A DNA stretch of 34,495 bases from Chloroflexota bacterium (GCA_009840945.1 VXMU01000020.1:1-34495), one strand, 5' to 3'; shown: positions 15,661 through 24,422, counted from the stretch's first letter. Made by a program: numbers and translations. Notes: generated by a model from the sequence alone, not told the origin.

Positions 15661-15732
15661 CGCGGGCGACCCGCCCGCGAGCCGCAGACCGCTACGACCC
15701 CTCGGCCTCCCGCGCAGGGCGCCGAGGGGTCG
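15661..15732 (+). terminator. Two successive hairpins after the hydrolase gene
   Basis: The first is CGCGGGCG / CGCCCGCG (8 bp, 3-base loop), starting 9 bases after the stop. The second is CGACCCCTCGGC / GCCGAGGGGTCG (15695-15706 with 15721-15732), a perfect 12-bp stem. No T tract follows, so termination would depend on the hairpins alone. Confidence 0.6.
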
Positions 15733-15788
15733 CGCGTTGACGTGGCGGCGCCCGCGTGCTGGCACGGTCGCTACAAGGCTGCTCTCCG

Positions 15789-15820
15789 TATACAATGTAT
15801 CCAGCGATGCGCATTGTATA
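15789..15820. promoter_or_regulatory. Inverted-repeat operator/promoter of the AbrB-PIN operon
   Basis: A perfect 9-bp inverted repeat TATACAATG ... CATTGTATA with a 14-base spacer, so half-site centres are 23 bp apart, about two helical turns. The left arm contains TACAAT, a good -10 box. It lies 27 bases before the GTG of the antitoxin and stands out as AT-rich in a high-GC region. This is the expected layout for antitoxin autoregulation. Confidence 0.7.
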
Positions 15821-15846
15821 TCGGATGATGCGTTGAGGAGACGCCA

Positions 15847-16116
15847 GTGAAAGAGATCATCGCGGCTACAACACAACGTAACCAGGTGACGATCCCGGCC
15901 GAGGTGCGGCGCCTGCTCGGGCTGAAGCCGCGAGACAAGGTTGCCTTCACCCTCGACGACCACGGCGCGGTACGGCTGACGGCAGCGCCGTTCACGCTGG
16001 AGTCGGTGTTTCGTTCTGTCCGCCCCGCAACTCCGGTCGACGACATCGAGGCGCTCATCCGCGATGCGAAGGACGAGAAGGCAGACCAGACCGCCCGGGA
16101 GTTGCGTGGCGAGTGA
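15847..16116 (+). CDS. AbrB/MazE-family antitoxin
   Basis: 89 aa from a GTG start with GAGGAG about 6 bases upstream. The N-terminus TTQRNQVTIPAEVRRLLGLKPRDKVAFTLDDHGAVRLTAA is the classic SpoVT/AbrB swapped-hairpin DNA-binding domain. The C-terminus (FRSVRPATPVDDIEALIRDAKDEKADQTARELRGE) is an acidic helix that should contact the toxin. It overlaps the PIN gene (GTGA) and is preceded by a perfect inverted repeat, so the complex probably represses its own promoter. Confidence 0.9.
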   Translation: MKEIIAATTQRNQVTIPAEVRRLLGLKPRDKVAFTLDDHGAVRLTAAPFTLESVFRSVRPATPVDDIEALIRDAKDEKADQTARELRGE

Positions 16117-16529
16117 GGTTCCTCGATACGAACGTCATCATCCGCTACCTGACCGGGGACGACGAAGCGAAGGCCGAGGCGTGTTACGAGCTGTTCCAGC
16201 GCGTGCAGCGCGGCGAGGAGGAGCTGTTCACGTCGGAGGCTGTCGTGGCCGAGGTCACGTTCGTCCTTTCCTCGCGGCGCGGGCCATACGGGCTGACCCA
16301 CGACGAGGTCCGGAGCCGGCTTCTCCCCATCCTGTCGCTGCGAGGCCTGCACCTGCCGCAGAAGAACGTGTGCCTCGGCGCGCTCGACCTCTACGGGGCG
16401 TCACCGTTCCTCGACTTCGAAGACGCGCTCGCCGTGGCGCACTTGGAGCGGCAAGGCCTCACCGAGATCGTGAGCTACGACCGGGACTTCGACCGCGTGC
16501 CGGGGATTGAGCGAATCGAGCCTTCGTGA
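16113..16529 (+). CDS. PIN-domain toxin ribonuclease (VapC-like), partner of AbrB antitoxin
   Basis: 138 aa with the PIN acidic set: D5 in RFLDTNVIIRYLTGD, Glu in SEAVVAEVTFVL, Asp in LDFEDALAVAHL, and Asp in IVSYDRDFDRVPGIERIEP. The GTG start overlaps the antitoxin stop by 4 bases. The likely activity is Mg-dependent RNA cleavage, held in check by the upstream antitoxin. This is the second toxin-antitoxin pair in the window and its antitoxin is of a different fold, so cross-neutralisation with the 2007-2719 pair is not expected. Confidence 0.9.
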   Translation: MRFLDTNVIIRYLTGDDEAKAEACYELFQRVQRGEEELFTSEAVVAEVTFVLSSRRGPYGLTHDEVRSRLLPILSLRGLHLPQKNVCLGALDLYGASPFLDFEDALAVAHLERQGLTEIVSYDRDFDRVPGIERIEPS

Positions 16530-16601
16530 CGCACGGCGTGGTGCACCCTCGGCCGCCCACGCAGATCGCGGAAGGGTCGCGCTCGTTTTGGTGATCCGGC
16601 C

Positions 16602-16677
16602 GCAGCCTGTATCCGTGAGGGCGAGTTACAGGCTGCAACCTGAGATCGACCCATCGACTTACAGGCTGTGGCCTGTA
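16602..16677. repeat. Cluster of TACAGGCTG inverted repeats between convergent genes
   Basis: GCAGCCTGTA (16602-16611) pairs perfectly with TACAGGCTGC (16627-16636). A third copy forms its own hairpin TACAGGC-TGTG-GCCTGTA (16660-16677). It lies between the PIN gene and the CoA-transferase stop, so it may act as a bidirectional terminator or be a dispersed intergenic repeat. Confidence 0.6.
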
Positions 16678-16698
16678 GTCTCCACCCTCGCCGCCCAC

Positions 16699-19215
16699 TC
16701 ACGGCACGGAGGGGTCGTACGTGTCGCCGATGTGGCCGAGGTCCTCGAAGCGGCGGTAGTCGGCGTCGCTGAAGCCGAGCAGCTCCTTGTAGACGTACTC
16801 GTTGTCCTGGCCCAGCAGCGGCGCATGGCGCGGCGCGAACTCCGGCATCGCGCTGCCCCGCCATGAGCGGCCGACGTGGCGGTACGTGTCCGTCTCCGGG
16901 TGCGGGATCTCGACGAAGAAGTCGCGCGCCTGGTGGTGCGGGTCCTCGTAGATGTCGCCCTCGGTCAGCACCGGCGCCGCCGGGACGCCGACGCGCTGCA
17001 GGCGGTGCGCGATCCAGTGGCGGTCGCGCGTCGACGTCCACTCCGTGACGATCGCGTCCAGCTCCGCGCGGTTCGCGAGGCGGCTCGCCATGTCGGCGAA
17101 GCGCGGGTCGCCGGCCAGGTCCTCGCGGCGCATCACCTCGCACAGGCGCCGCCACTCCTCCTCGCTGCGCACGGCGATGGTGACCCAGCGGTCCAGGCCC
17201 TGGCAGCGGTACGCGTTATGCGGGGCCATCCAGACGTCGTTGTTGCCCATCTGCTCCCAGATGCGGCCGTTCATCGAGTAGTCCAGCACGAACTCGCCGA
17301 TCAGCGGGACGAAGTTCTCCGTCGTCGCCTGCTCGATGAACAGGCCGCGGCCGGTGCGGTCGCGGTAGCGCAGGCCCATCGTGAACGAGAACGCCGCGCC
17401 GGCCCCGCCCGCCGCGTCCGAGGGCACCCCGAGCGGGATGTACTCGAGGCTGAGGCCGGGGTACGAGCGGATCGCGGGGTGGCCGGAGAACGCCTCCATG
17501 TGCATCCCCATGCTGCGCAGGCTGCGGTACGGCCCCTCCAGGCCGTATCCGGGCATGCGTAGCAGGATGAATCGAGGGTTGATCGCGGAGACCCGCTCCC
17601 AGTTGATGTCCAGGCGTTCCAGGTTCTGCGGCAGGTTGTTCTCGATCAGCCCGTCCGAGACCTCGACGAGACGGTCGAAGACCTCCTGCCCGTCAGGCCG
17701 GGAGAGATCCACGGTCATCGAGCGCTTGTTGCGGCTGTGGTGGTTGAAGGCCGAGGAGCGGTTCCACGGCCGCTCGCCCGCCTCGGCGTTCGGGTAGCCG
17801 AGGCCGGCGGTGCTCAGCATCTGCGCCGCCACGATCTCCGGCGACGGGCGCGCCATCAGCCCGCGGGTGGCGTTGGCGAAGTGCTGCAGCGACTCCACGC
17901 GGATCACCTCCGCGCCCCACTCCGCGAGGTGCATCGTCGAGTAGGGGCCGGCGAGGACCACCGTGAAGTCGAGGATGCGCACGCCCTCGAGGGGGAGGCG
18001 GGCCGTCGCGCCCGCGGGCGGGACGGTCGGGGCCTCGCTGGGCGCCGGGTCGAGCTCGGCGAGCACCTCGTCGGTGTGCTCGCCGAGCAGGGGCGCGCGG
18101 CGGCGCGGCGGCATCGGCTCGTCGGGGCGGTACAGCGTCGCCGAGTAGCCCGGGTAGTGGAGCGGGCCGGTCTCGGGGTGGTCGATCTCCTGGAAGAAGC
18201 CGCGGTGGCGGAAGTTCTGGTCCGACAGCATGTCGGCCACGGTGTTGATCGGCCCGCCGAGCACGCCCGCCTCGATGCACGCCTCCGTGATCTCGGCCTT
18301 GGTGTGGGAGACCATCCACGGGATCAGGTACTGGTTGAACTGGTCGATGCGCTCCGGCTGCGCGCGCGACTCGACGGTGGCCCACTCGGGCTGCTCCAGC
18401 AGCTCCGGCTGGCCGATCATGCGGATGACGGCCTCGAGGCGGACCGGGCCGCCGCTCAGCATGAAAAAGCCGTCGCCGCACGGGAACGTGCCGCTCGCCA
18501 CGGCCGAGGCGAGGGGCGGCCTGGTGCCGTAGAAGCCGGTGTACTCGTACATCATCAGCCGCGCCAGCCGCAGGTCGATGGAGTGCGTCGCGGTCTCCAT
18601 GAGCGAGAGGTCGATGTGCTGCCCCTCGCCGGTCGCCTCGGCGGCGCGAAGCGAGAGCGACGTGGCGAGCGCGCCGACGATCCCCCCGTGGAACAGCGTC
18701 ATGTGCCCGGCGTTCTTGAGGGGCTCGTGGTCGATGTCGCCCGAGGCGATCATCGGGCCGCCCAGCGCGTAGAGCGTGAGGTCCGTGAGCTCGTAGTCGC
18801 GGTACGGCCCGTCCTGCCCGAAGTTCGTCATCGAGGTCAGCACGATGCGCGGGTTCACCGCGCGCAGCGCCTCGTAACCGAGGCCGAGGCGCTCCATCGT
18901 CCCCGGCGGGAAGCTCTCCACCACCGCGTCGGCGGTAGCGACCAGGCTAAGCAGCCGCTCGCGGTCCTCGGCACGTTCGAGGTCGAGCACGACGCCGCGC
19001 TTGTTCGTGTTGAGGAACAGGAACACGGCCGAGCGGTCCGGGCCCGGCGTGTCCTCCAGGAACGGGGGCTGCGTGCGCGCCGTGTCGCCCTCGGGCGGCT
19101 CGATCTTGATCACATTCGCGCCGTAGTCGCCGAGCAGCCGCGTGGCGAAGGGGCCGGCCTCCCCCTGCGTGAGATCGATCACGGTCACGTCGTCGAGCGG
19201 CATCACGTCGGCCAT
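16699..19215 (-). CDS. Fused double-domain CaiB/BaiF (class III) CoA-transferase
   Basis: 838 aa from the ATG at 19215; the longer track ORF crosses the divergent SDR. Two complete class III CoA-transferase units are joined by a Pro/Ala-rich linker (~400-425). Unit 1: VTVIDLTQGEAGPFATRLLGDYGANVIKIEPPEGD ... GEGQHIDLSLMETATH. Unit 2: VRILDFTVVLAGPYSTMHLAEWGAEVIRVES ... GRGLFIEQATTENFVPL. Class III enzymes usually act as interlocked dimers of one ~400-aa chain, so this chain may be a built-in heterodimer. At the position of the catalytic Asp (MQDA in formyl-CoA transferase) both units appear to have Glu by eye alignment. It is divergent from the SDR; the carboxylic acid handled is unknown. Confidence 0.93.
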   Translation of the reverse strand: MADVMPLDDVTVIDLTQGEAGPFATRLLGDYGANVIKIEPPEGDTARTQPPFLEDTPGPDRSAVFLFLNTNKRGVVLDLERAEDRERLLSLVATADAVVESFPPGTMERLGLGYEALRAVNPRIVLTSMTNFGQDGPYRDYELTDLTLYALGGPMIASGDIDHEPLKNAGHMTLFHGGIVGALATSLSLRAAEATGEGQHIDLSLMETATHSIDLRLARLMMYEYTGFYGTRPPLASAVASGTFPCGDGFFMLSGGPVRLEAVIRMIGQPELLEQPEWATVESRAQPERIDQFNQYLIPWMVSHTKAEITEACIEAGVLGGPINTVADMLSDQNFRHRGFFQEIDHPETGPLHYPGYSATLYRPDEPMPPRRRAPLLGEHTDEVLAELDPAPSEAPTVPPAGATARLPLEGVRILDFTVVLAGPYSTMHLAEWGAEVIRVESLQHFANATRGLMARPSPEIVAAQMLSTAGLGYPNAEAGERPWNRSSAFNHHSRNKRSMTVDLSRPDGQEVFDRLVEVSDGLIENNLPQNLERLDINWERVSAINPRFILLRMPGYGLEGPYRSLRSMGMHMEAFSGHPAIRSYPGLSLEYIPLGVPSDAAGGAGAAFSFTMGLRYRDRTGRGLFIEQATTENFVPLIGEFVLDYSMNGRIWEQMGNNDVWMAPHNAYRCQGLDRWVTIAVRSEEEWRRLCEVMRREDLAGDPRFADMASRLANRAELDAIVTEWTSTRDRHWIAHRLQRVGVPAAPVLTEGDIYEDPHHQARDFFVEIPHPETDTYRHVGRSWRGSAMPEFAPRHAPLLGQDNEYVYKELLGFSDADYRRFEDLGHIGDTYDPSVP

Positions 19216-19360
19216 GGCGGCACCCCCGCGCGGCAGTGTAGCGACGCGAGCGAGGGCGTGGCGACGCGCGGCACGCTCCCGGCGCCCGATGCGTTGCCGC
19301 GGCACCGCCGCGAGCGCTACGGTCGCCGCGCAATCCGACGGGCGCGCGAGGAGGTCCAAG

Positions 19361-20080
19361 ATGGCGGGACGGTTCGAGGGCAAGGTGGCGATCGTGACCG
19401 GCGGGGCGTCGGGGATCGGCCGGGCGACCTCGCTCCGGCTCGCCTCCGAGGGCGCCAGCGTCCTGGTCGCCGACCGCGACGAGCCGATGGGGACCGAGAC
19501 GGTCGAGCTCATCGAGGCGGCCGGCGGCACGGCGAGCTTCGAGCGCGTCGACGTGCGCAGCGAGGAGTCGGTCGCCGGCATGGTCGCGACGGCCGTCGAG
19601 CGCTACGGCGGGCTGGACGTGGCGCACAACAACGCGGGTGTCGTCGACCGGGTGATGCGCATCACGGAGATGGCCGCGGACCGCTGGGACCGCATGATCG
19701 CGACGAACCTGAGCAGCGTCTTCTACTGCCTCAAGCACGAGGTCCCCGCGATGCTTGAGCGGGGCGGCGGCGCAATCGTGAACACCTCGTCGGGCGCGGG
19801 ACTGCACGGCGGGGCCGGGCTCGCGCACTACAGCGCGGCGAAGCACGGAGTCATCGGCCTGACGCGGTCGGCCTCGGACGAGTTCGCGCGCGAGGGTGTC
19901 CGCGTGAACGCCGTCTGTCCGGGGCTGGTCGACACGCCGCTGGTGCAGGGCAGCGTCTTCGACGTGGACTTCAAAGCGGATCCCTCCCAGATCGCCGAGG
20001 TGGTCGCGTGGCTGCTCTCGGACGACTCCTCGTGGGTCTCGGGTCAGCCGATCGAGGTCAACGGGGGTGGTCGCGGCTGA
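19361..20080 (+). CDS. Short-chain dehydrogenase/reductase (SDR)
   Basis: 239 aa from the ATG at 19361, preceded by GAGGAGG at 7 bases. Classical SDR marks: TGGASGIG (13-20) for NAD(P) binding, an acidic residue after the second strand (VADRDEP) favouring NAD(H), HNNAG (89-93), the Ser in NTSSG and YSAAK (Tyr157/Lys161) of the catalytic site, and CPGLVDTPL. It oxidises an alcohol or hydroxyacyl compound. It is divergent from the CoA-transferase and could act on the same pathway, for example as a 3-hydroxyacyl-CoA dehydrogenase, but that is inference. The ORF track's extended start at 19142 overlaps the transferase gene. Confidence 0.94.
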   Translation: MAGRFEGKVAIVTGGASGIGRATSLRLASEGASVLVADRDEPMGTETVELIEAAGGTASFERVDVRSEESVAGMVATAVERYGGLDVAHNNAGVVDRVMRITEMAADRWDRMIATNLSSVFYCLKHEVPAMLERGGGAIVNTSSGAGLHGGAGLAHYSAAKHGVIGLTRSASDEFAREGVRVNAVCPGLVDTPLVQGSVFDVDFKADPSQIAEVVAWLLSDDSSWVSGQPIEVNGGGRG

Positions 20081-20163
20081 GCCTGCGGTCGAGGCGATGC
20101 GAGGCTCCTCGTGGCTCGACGGGGGGCGGGCATCCCTCCATCCGAACCCCGTCACACGACGTA

Positions 20164-20187
20164 GCGGGCGGCCCAAGGGCCGCCCGC
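20164..20187 (+). terminator. Hairpin terminator after the SDR gene
   Basis: GCGGGCGGCCC-AA-GGGCCGCCCGC, a perfect 11-bp inverted repeat 83 bases after the SDR stop. Its arm sequence is shared with the terminators that follow solute-binding protein copies 1-3, and the following bases (CGCACGTTCGGCGTC) loosely resemble their tail. Confidence 0.6.
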
Positions 20188-20233
20188 CGCACGTTCGGCG
20201 TCGGTCTTTGCGCGGGGCTGCATGCATCCGCGG

Positions 20234-20273
20234 CTACAACGAATGCGTATCACCTATAACGAATATGTATGAT
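20234..20273 (+). promoter_or_regulatory. 20-bp tandem repeat in the promoter of solute-binding protein copy 1
   Basis: CTACAACGAATGCGTATCAC is followed directly by CTATAACGAATATGTATGAT: two 20-base units identical at 15 of 20 positions. The second contains TATGAT, a good -10 box. Related ATAACG blocks occur before copies 2 and 3. The spacing of two helical turns suits a dimeric regulator on one face of DNA. Confidence 0.5.
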
Positions 20274-20327
20274 GCGGGCAGTGACGTGTCAGGCACGGCA
20301 CGAGTGCCAACGGAGTGGAGCAGAGTC

Positions 20328-22218
20328 ATGACGGAACCCGAGAGCATCCGACGCTTCTGGTCGCTGGAACTGAACCGGCGCGCCCTGCTGCGAGGCGGTG
20401 CTCTCGGCGGGGTGGGCCTCGCCGCCGCCGCGCTCATCGGCTGCGGCGGTGACGACGATGACGACGACACCACGAGCACGGCGCCGGCCTCAGGCGCCAC
20501 CTCCGGGTCGTCGACCACCGCGACGACCTCGACATCGACGGATACGTCGAACGGCGACGACGACTCGGCGGACAGCACCAAGCCGAGCGGTGACAGCGAG
20601 GACGCCTCCGAGCAGGTCGAGGCGCTCGGGGAGTGGATCAAGGACCCGGACCTCCCGTACCCGTTCAACTACCCGGAGCCGAACAAGGTGCCCAAGCCGG
20701 GCGGCGTCATGAAGGTCGCCACCAGTTGGGACTACCAGACCATCGACCCGGTCACCTCGGCCGCGGGCGGCACGGTCACCGTCCCCAACGTCACCTACAA
20801 CCGCCTGCTCGGCATCGTGCGCGGGCCCGCGGCGGACCCGTACAAGCTCGAGCTGGAGCCGGAGCTTGCCCAGTCATGGGAGCGCTCACCGGACGGGCTG
20901 ACGTTCACGTTCAACATCACCCCGGGGATCACGTGGCAGAACGTCCCGCCGCTGAGTGGGCGGGCGTTCACGGCGGACGACGCGAAGTTCGCGATCGAGC
21001 GCTACGCCAACGAGGGCGTGCACCAGGCGTACTACAACAACGCCGCCACGTATGAGGCCGCGGACGACCTGACGTTCAAGATCGGCATGGCGAACCCGAC
21101 GGCGGACTTCCTCAACCCGCTCGGCAGCAACAAGCAGACGATCTTCCCGCGCGAGCTCGTGGACGACGGGACGATCGAGACCAGGGCCATCGGCACCGGC
21201 GGGTTCATCCTGACCGACGCCGCCCCGGCGCAGCACGTGATCTTCGAGAAGAACCCGGACTACTGGGAGCGCGAGGTCCTGATGGACGGCTTCGAGTTCC
21301 GGATCATCCTGGACGGCGCGGCCCGCACCGCGGCATTCCGCGTCGGCCAGATCGACTACGCGTACTCGCTGGCCCCGAACCTGGCGACGCTCGAGAAGAT
21401 CCTCGAGACCAACCCGGACGTGCAGGTCAACCTGCTCGTGGTCACGTACAACGGGACCACGTTCGGGATGAACCTCACGCTCCCGAAGTACGCCGACGAG
21501 CGCGTGCGGCGCGCCATCTCGCTGGCGTTCGACCGCGAGCTGATGGTGGACCTGGTCTACGACGGGCTGGCCAAGATCTTCCACGTCATCCCGTGGACCT
21601 ACCTGTACGACGAGGAGCCGACGCTGGAGTCGGGCGGGCTGGGCAACTGGATCCGCCACGACCCGGCAGAGGCCCGGAAGCTGCTCGCGGCCGCGGGCGC
21701 CGAAGGCCTCACGATGGTGAACATGTACTACCCGTACTCCGGCCTGCAGGACCAGACGGCCGAGATCGCACAGGCCAACCTCAAGGACGCCGGCATCACC
21801 ATGACCGGCGGCGCCGTCGACTACACCGAGTTCAACTCGGCGTGGGTGCCGGCCAAGCTGCCGGACGTCTCCACGGTGGCGTGGAGCACCAGCGGCTTCG
21901 ACGCCGACAACTGGTTCCACGGCCAGATCCACTCGGAGTCGCCGGGCAACCGCTGGCGCATCAACGACCCGCAGCTGGACGCGTGGGCGGAGGAGCAGCA
22001 GCTGGAGCTCGACCCCGACGCGCGGCGCGACATCTGGCAGAAGATCTACGACCGCGACCTGGACATGATGTACCGGCCCGGCCTTCCCCAGCGGGAACTA
22101 CCCGGAGGTGCTCCAGCCGTGGGTGCGCGGTATCCGCTGGGGCGCCAGCTCGCCGAACGACAACAGCTCCTACTACGACTGGGGCGACGTCATCCCGGCG
22201 GCCTGGCTGGACAAGTAG
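20328..22218 (+). CDS. TAT-exported family 5 solute-binding lipoprotein, copy 1 (single-base frameshift near the C-terminus)
   Basis: The ATG at 20328 follows GGAGCAGAGTC. The N-terminus LNRRALLRGGALGGVGLAAAALIGC is a twin-arginine-like lipoprotein signal. A D6 run and a ~60-residue Ser/Thr/Asp-rich stalk follow, then the SBP family 5 domain (LPYPFNYPEPNKVPKPGG, LAQSWERSPDGLTFTFNI, EKNPDYWEREVLMDGFEF, ADERVRRAISLAFDRELM). Around 22079-22091 the frame breaks. The annotated frame runs on to 22400 with unrelated residues, whereas skipping one base restores SGNYPEVLQPWVRGIRWGASSPNDNSSYYDWGDVIPAAWLDK and a stop at 22218, exactly like copies 2 and 3. The break sits on CTTCCCCAGC; an extra C in the CCCC run (sequencing error or real mutation) is the simplest cause, and +1 slippage on CCC-C is a weaker alternative. 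Confidence 0.88.
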
Positions 22219-22255
22219 GGAGCGAGACGCGGCACGCACCCCTCGACGCGGGTGT

Positions 22256-22279
22256 GCGGGTGGCCTTCGGGCCGCCCGC
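22256..22279 (+). terminator. UUCG-loop terminator after copy 1
   Basis: GCGGGTGGCC-TTCG-GGCCGCCCGC: a 10-bp stem with one G-T pair and a C(UUCG)G tetraloop, then CTCCGCGTCCGG. The same tail follows copies 2 and 3. Confidence 0.65.
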
Positions 22280-22363
22280 TCCGCGTCCGGATCGGGGCGA
22301 GGCGCGAGATCCGCGACCGGCGGGCATGGCGTATTCCTGTTGCCGGGCCATGTATAGTGCCCC

Positions 22364-22383
22364 GCATAACGGCACGGTATATC
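22364..22383 (+). promoter_or_regulatory. ATAACG element and -10-like box before copy 2
   Basis: GCATAACGGCACGGTATATC, with ATAACG six bases before TATATC. The same ATAACG-N6-TATnnn order occurs in the second unit of the copy 1 repeat. A TATAGT at 22353 is an alternative -10 box. Confidence 0.35.
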
Positions 22384-22415
22384 GCGCCGGGAGCACGTAG
22401 AGAGAAGAGGAACCC

Positions 22416-24308
22416 ATGACGGACACCGAGCGTCTTGAGCGCTGGTTCTCGCCTGCGGTCAGCAGGAGAACCCTATTGCGAGGCAGCCTGCTCGGCGGAG
22501 TGGGCCTCGCCGCGGCCGCACTGATCGGCTGCGGCGGCGACGACGATGATGACGATGACGACACCGCCGCCACCACCTCCGGCACCACGTCGGGCAGCGG
22601 GACCACCAGCGGCGGCTCCGGCAGTTCGGACGCAAGCGCGTCGGCGGACGACAGCGACGACGCCGCGGACGACGCGGCGACATCCGACGACACCGACGAG
22701 GAGCCGGTGGGCGAGGGGATGCTGGTCCAGGATCCGGACCTGCCGTACCCGTACCAGTTCCCGGAGCCGGCAGGGCTGACGCCGAAGGCCGGCGGCACCC
22801 TGCGCGTCGCGGCCACGTGGGACGTCGGGTCGATGGACCCGACCGTGTCCGCCGCCGGCGGCACCATCACGGTGCCGAACATGGTCTACGACAAGCTGCT
22901 CGGCATGGTCGGTGGGCCGTCCAAGAACCCGTTCAGCATCGAGATCAAGCCGGAGATCGCCTCGTCCTGGGAGCGCACGCCGGACGGGACCGTCTTCTCG
23001 TTCGAGCTGCGCGACGACGTGAAGTGGCAGAACCTCCCGCCGCTCAACGGGCGGGCGCTGAACGCCGAAGACGTCAGGTACGCCTTCGACCTCTACTCCC
23101 AGACGGGGGTGCACCAGTCCTACTGGACCAACATCGGATCGATCGATGCGGTCGACGACCAGCACCTCACGATCACGATGTCGAAGGTCACGGCGGACTT
23201 CATCCTGCCGCTGGCCAGCCGGTACCAGCTGATCTTCCCGAAGGAGCTCGTCGACGAGGGCACGATCGACCAGAAGGTGATCGGGACCGGCGCGATGATC
23301 CTCGATGAGGCGTCTCAGGGCAGCCACGCGACGTTCACCAAGAACCCGGACTACTGGGCGGGCGAGGTCTACCTGGACGGTGTCGAGTTCCGGCTCCGCC
23401 AGGACTACGCAACGCGCCTCGCCGGGTTCCGCGTCGGCCAGTTCGACTACTGCTACGGGCTGGTGCCGGACATCCGGGCGATGGAGAAGCTGCTCGAGAC
23501 CAACCCGGAAGTGCAGGTGAACTTCAACACCAACGTGCGTGGTAACCCGTTCGGCCTGAACCTCTCGAACCCGAAGTTCGCGGACGAGCGCGTGCGGCAG
23601 GCGATCAGCCTCGCCATCGACACGGAGTTCATGGAGGACGTCCAGTACGACGGCCTCGCGAAGTCCAACGCGCTCCAGGTGTGGACCTTCGTCTTCGACG
23701 ACGAGCCCAGCGCCGCGGCCGGCGACTACGGCCGGTGGCATGGGCGCCACGACATCGACGAGGCGAAGAAGCTGATCGCGGCCGCGGGTGCGGAAGGGCT
23801 CGAGTTCGAGAACTTCTACCACAACTACGGATCGCCCACCGGCGACCAGCGCTCCGACATCGTCAAGGAGCAGCTGGCGGCCGTCGGGCTGACGTTGAAC
23901 CCGCGGCACGTCGACTACACCGAGTTCAACTCGACGTGGGTGCCGGGCAAGCTGGAAGAGGCAAGCACGTCGGCGTGGGCCACAGTGGGCTTCGACGCGG
24001 ACAACTACTTCTACAGCGTGCTGCACTCGCAGTCCTCGGGGAACCGCTGGCAGCTCAACGACCCGCAGGTCGACGCCCTGGCGGAGGCCCAGCAGGTCGA
24101 GCTGGACCCGGACGCGCGGCGGGACATCCTCCGCGAGATCTGGGACTACGTCATGGACAAGGCGTACCACCCGCCGCTCCCGACGCAGTTCAGCTTCGAG
24201 GTGTACCAGCCGTGGGTGCGCGGCCTGCGCTTCGGCGGGGTCATGTACTCCAACGGCTCGTACTACGACTGGGGCCACCAGATGGGGACGGCCTGGCTCG
24301 ACAAGTAG
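22416..24308 (+). CDS. TAT-exported family 5 solute-binding lipoprotein, copy 2
   Basis: 630 aa with AGAGGAACCC before the ATG. Signal VSRRTLLRGSLLGGVGLAAAALIGC with a twin arginine and lipobox; D8 run and Gly/Ser/Thr/Asp stalk to about residue 100; then VQDPDLPYPYQFPEPAG and the binding domain (IASSWERTPDGTVFSFELRDDVKW, VTADFILPLASRYQLIFPKELVDEGTI, VIGTGAMILDE, TKNPDYWAGEVYLDGVEF, ADERVRQAISLAIDTEFM, HVDYTEFNSTWVPGKLEEAS). It ends WVRGLRFGGVMYSNGSYYDWGHQMGTAWLDK. TAT export implies the protein folds before crossing the membrane, unusual for this family. No DppBCDF-type permease or ATPase is nearby, so any import partner is elsewhere. Its own promoter region and terminator suggest separate control. 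Confidence 0.94.
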   Translation: MTDTERLERWFSPAVSRRTLLRGSLLGGVGLAAAALIGCGGDDDDDDDDTAATTSGTTSGSGTTSGGSGSSDASASADDSDDAADDAATSDDTDEEPVGEGMLVQDPDLPYPYQFPEPAGLTPKAGGTLRVAATWDVGSMDPTVSAAGGTITVPNMVYDKLLGMVGGPSKNPFSIEIKPEIASSWERTPDGTVFSFELRDDVKWQNLPPLNGRALNAEDVRYAFDLYSQTGVHQSYWTNIGSIDAVDDQHLTITMSKVTADFILPLASRYQLIFPKELVDEGTIDQKVIGTGAMILDEASQGSHATFTKNPDYWAGEVYLDGVEFRLRQDYATRLAGFRVGQFDYCYGLVPDIRAMEKLLETNPEVQVNFNTNVRGNPFGLNLSNPKFADERVRQAISLAIDTEFMEDVQYDGLAKSNALQVWTFVFDDEPSAAAGDYGRWHGRHDIDEAKKLIAAAGAEGLEFENFYHNYGSPTGDQRSDIVKEQLAAVGLTLNPRHVDYTEFNSTWVPGKLEEASTSAWATVGFDADNYFYSVLHSQSSGNRWQLNDPQVDALAEAQQVELDPDARRDILREIWDYVMDKAYHPPLPTQFSFEVYQPWVRGLRFGGVMYSNGSYYDWGHQMGTAWLDK

Positions 24309-24329
24309 CGAGCACTCCTCGGTGCACAC

Positions 24330-24374
24330 CCCCTCGATGCGAGGGGACGGGCGGGCGGCCTTCGGGCCGCCCGC
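24330..24374 (+). terminator. Double-hairpin terminator after copy 2
   Basis: CCCCTCG-ATG-CGAGGGG (24330-24346) followed by a perfect GCGGGCGGCC-TTCG-GGCCGCCCGC (24351-24374) and CTCCGCGTCCGG. The flanking bases CGAGCACTCCTCGG are also shared with the gap after copy 3. Confidence 0.7.
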
Positions 24375-24422
24375 TCCGCGTCCGGCGAGGCGTCATCACG
24401 CCTGCTCCCGCCCGGATCCCGC

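Noticed and set aside
20234-20273. CRISPR-like repeats
   Set aside because: Only two adjacent imperfect units with no spacers and no cas genes.
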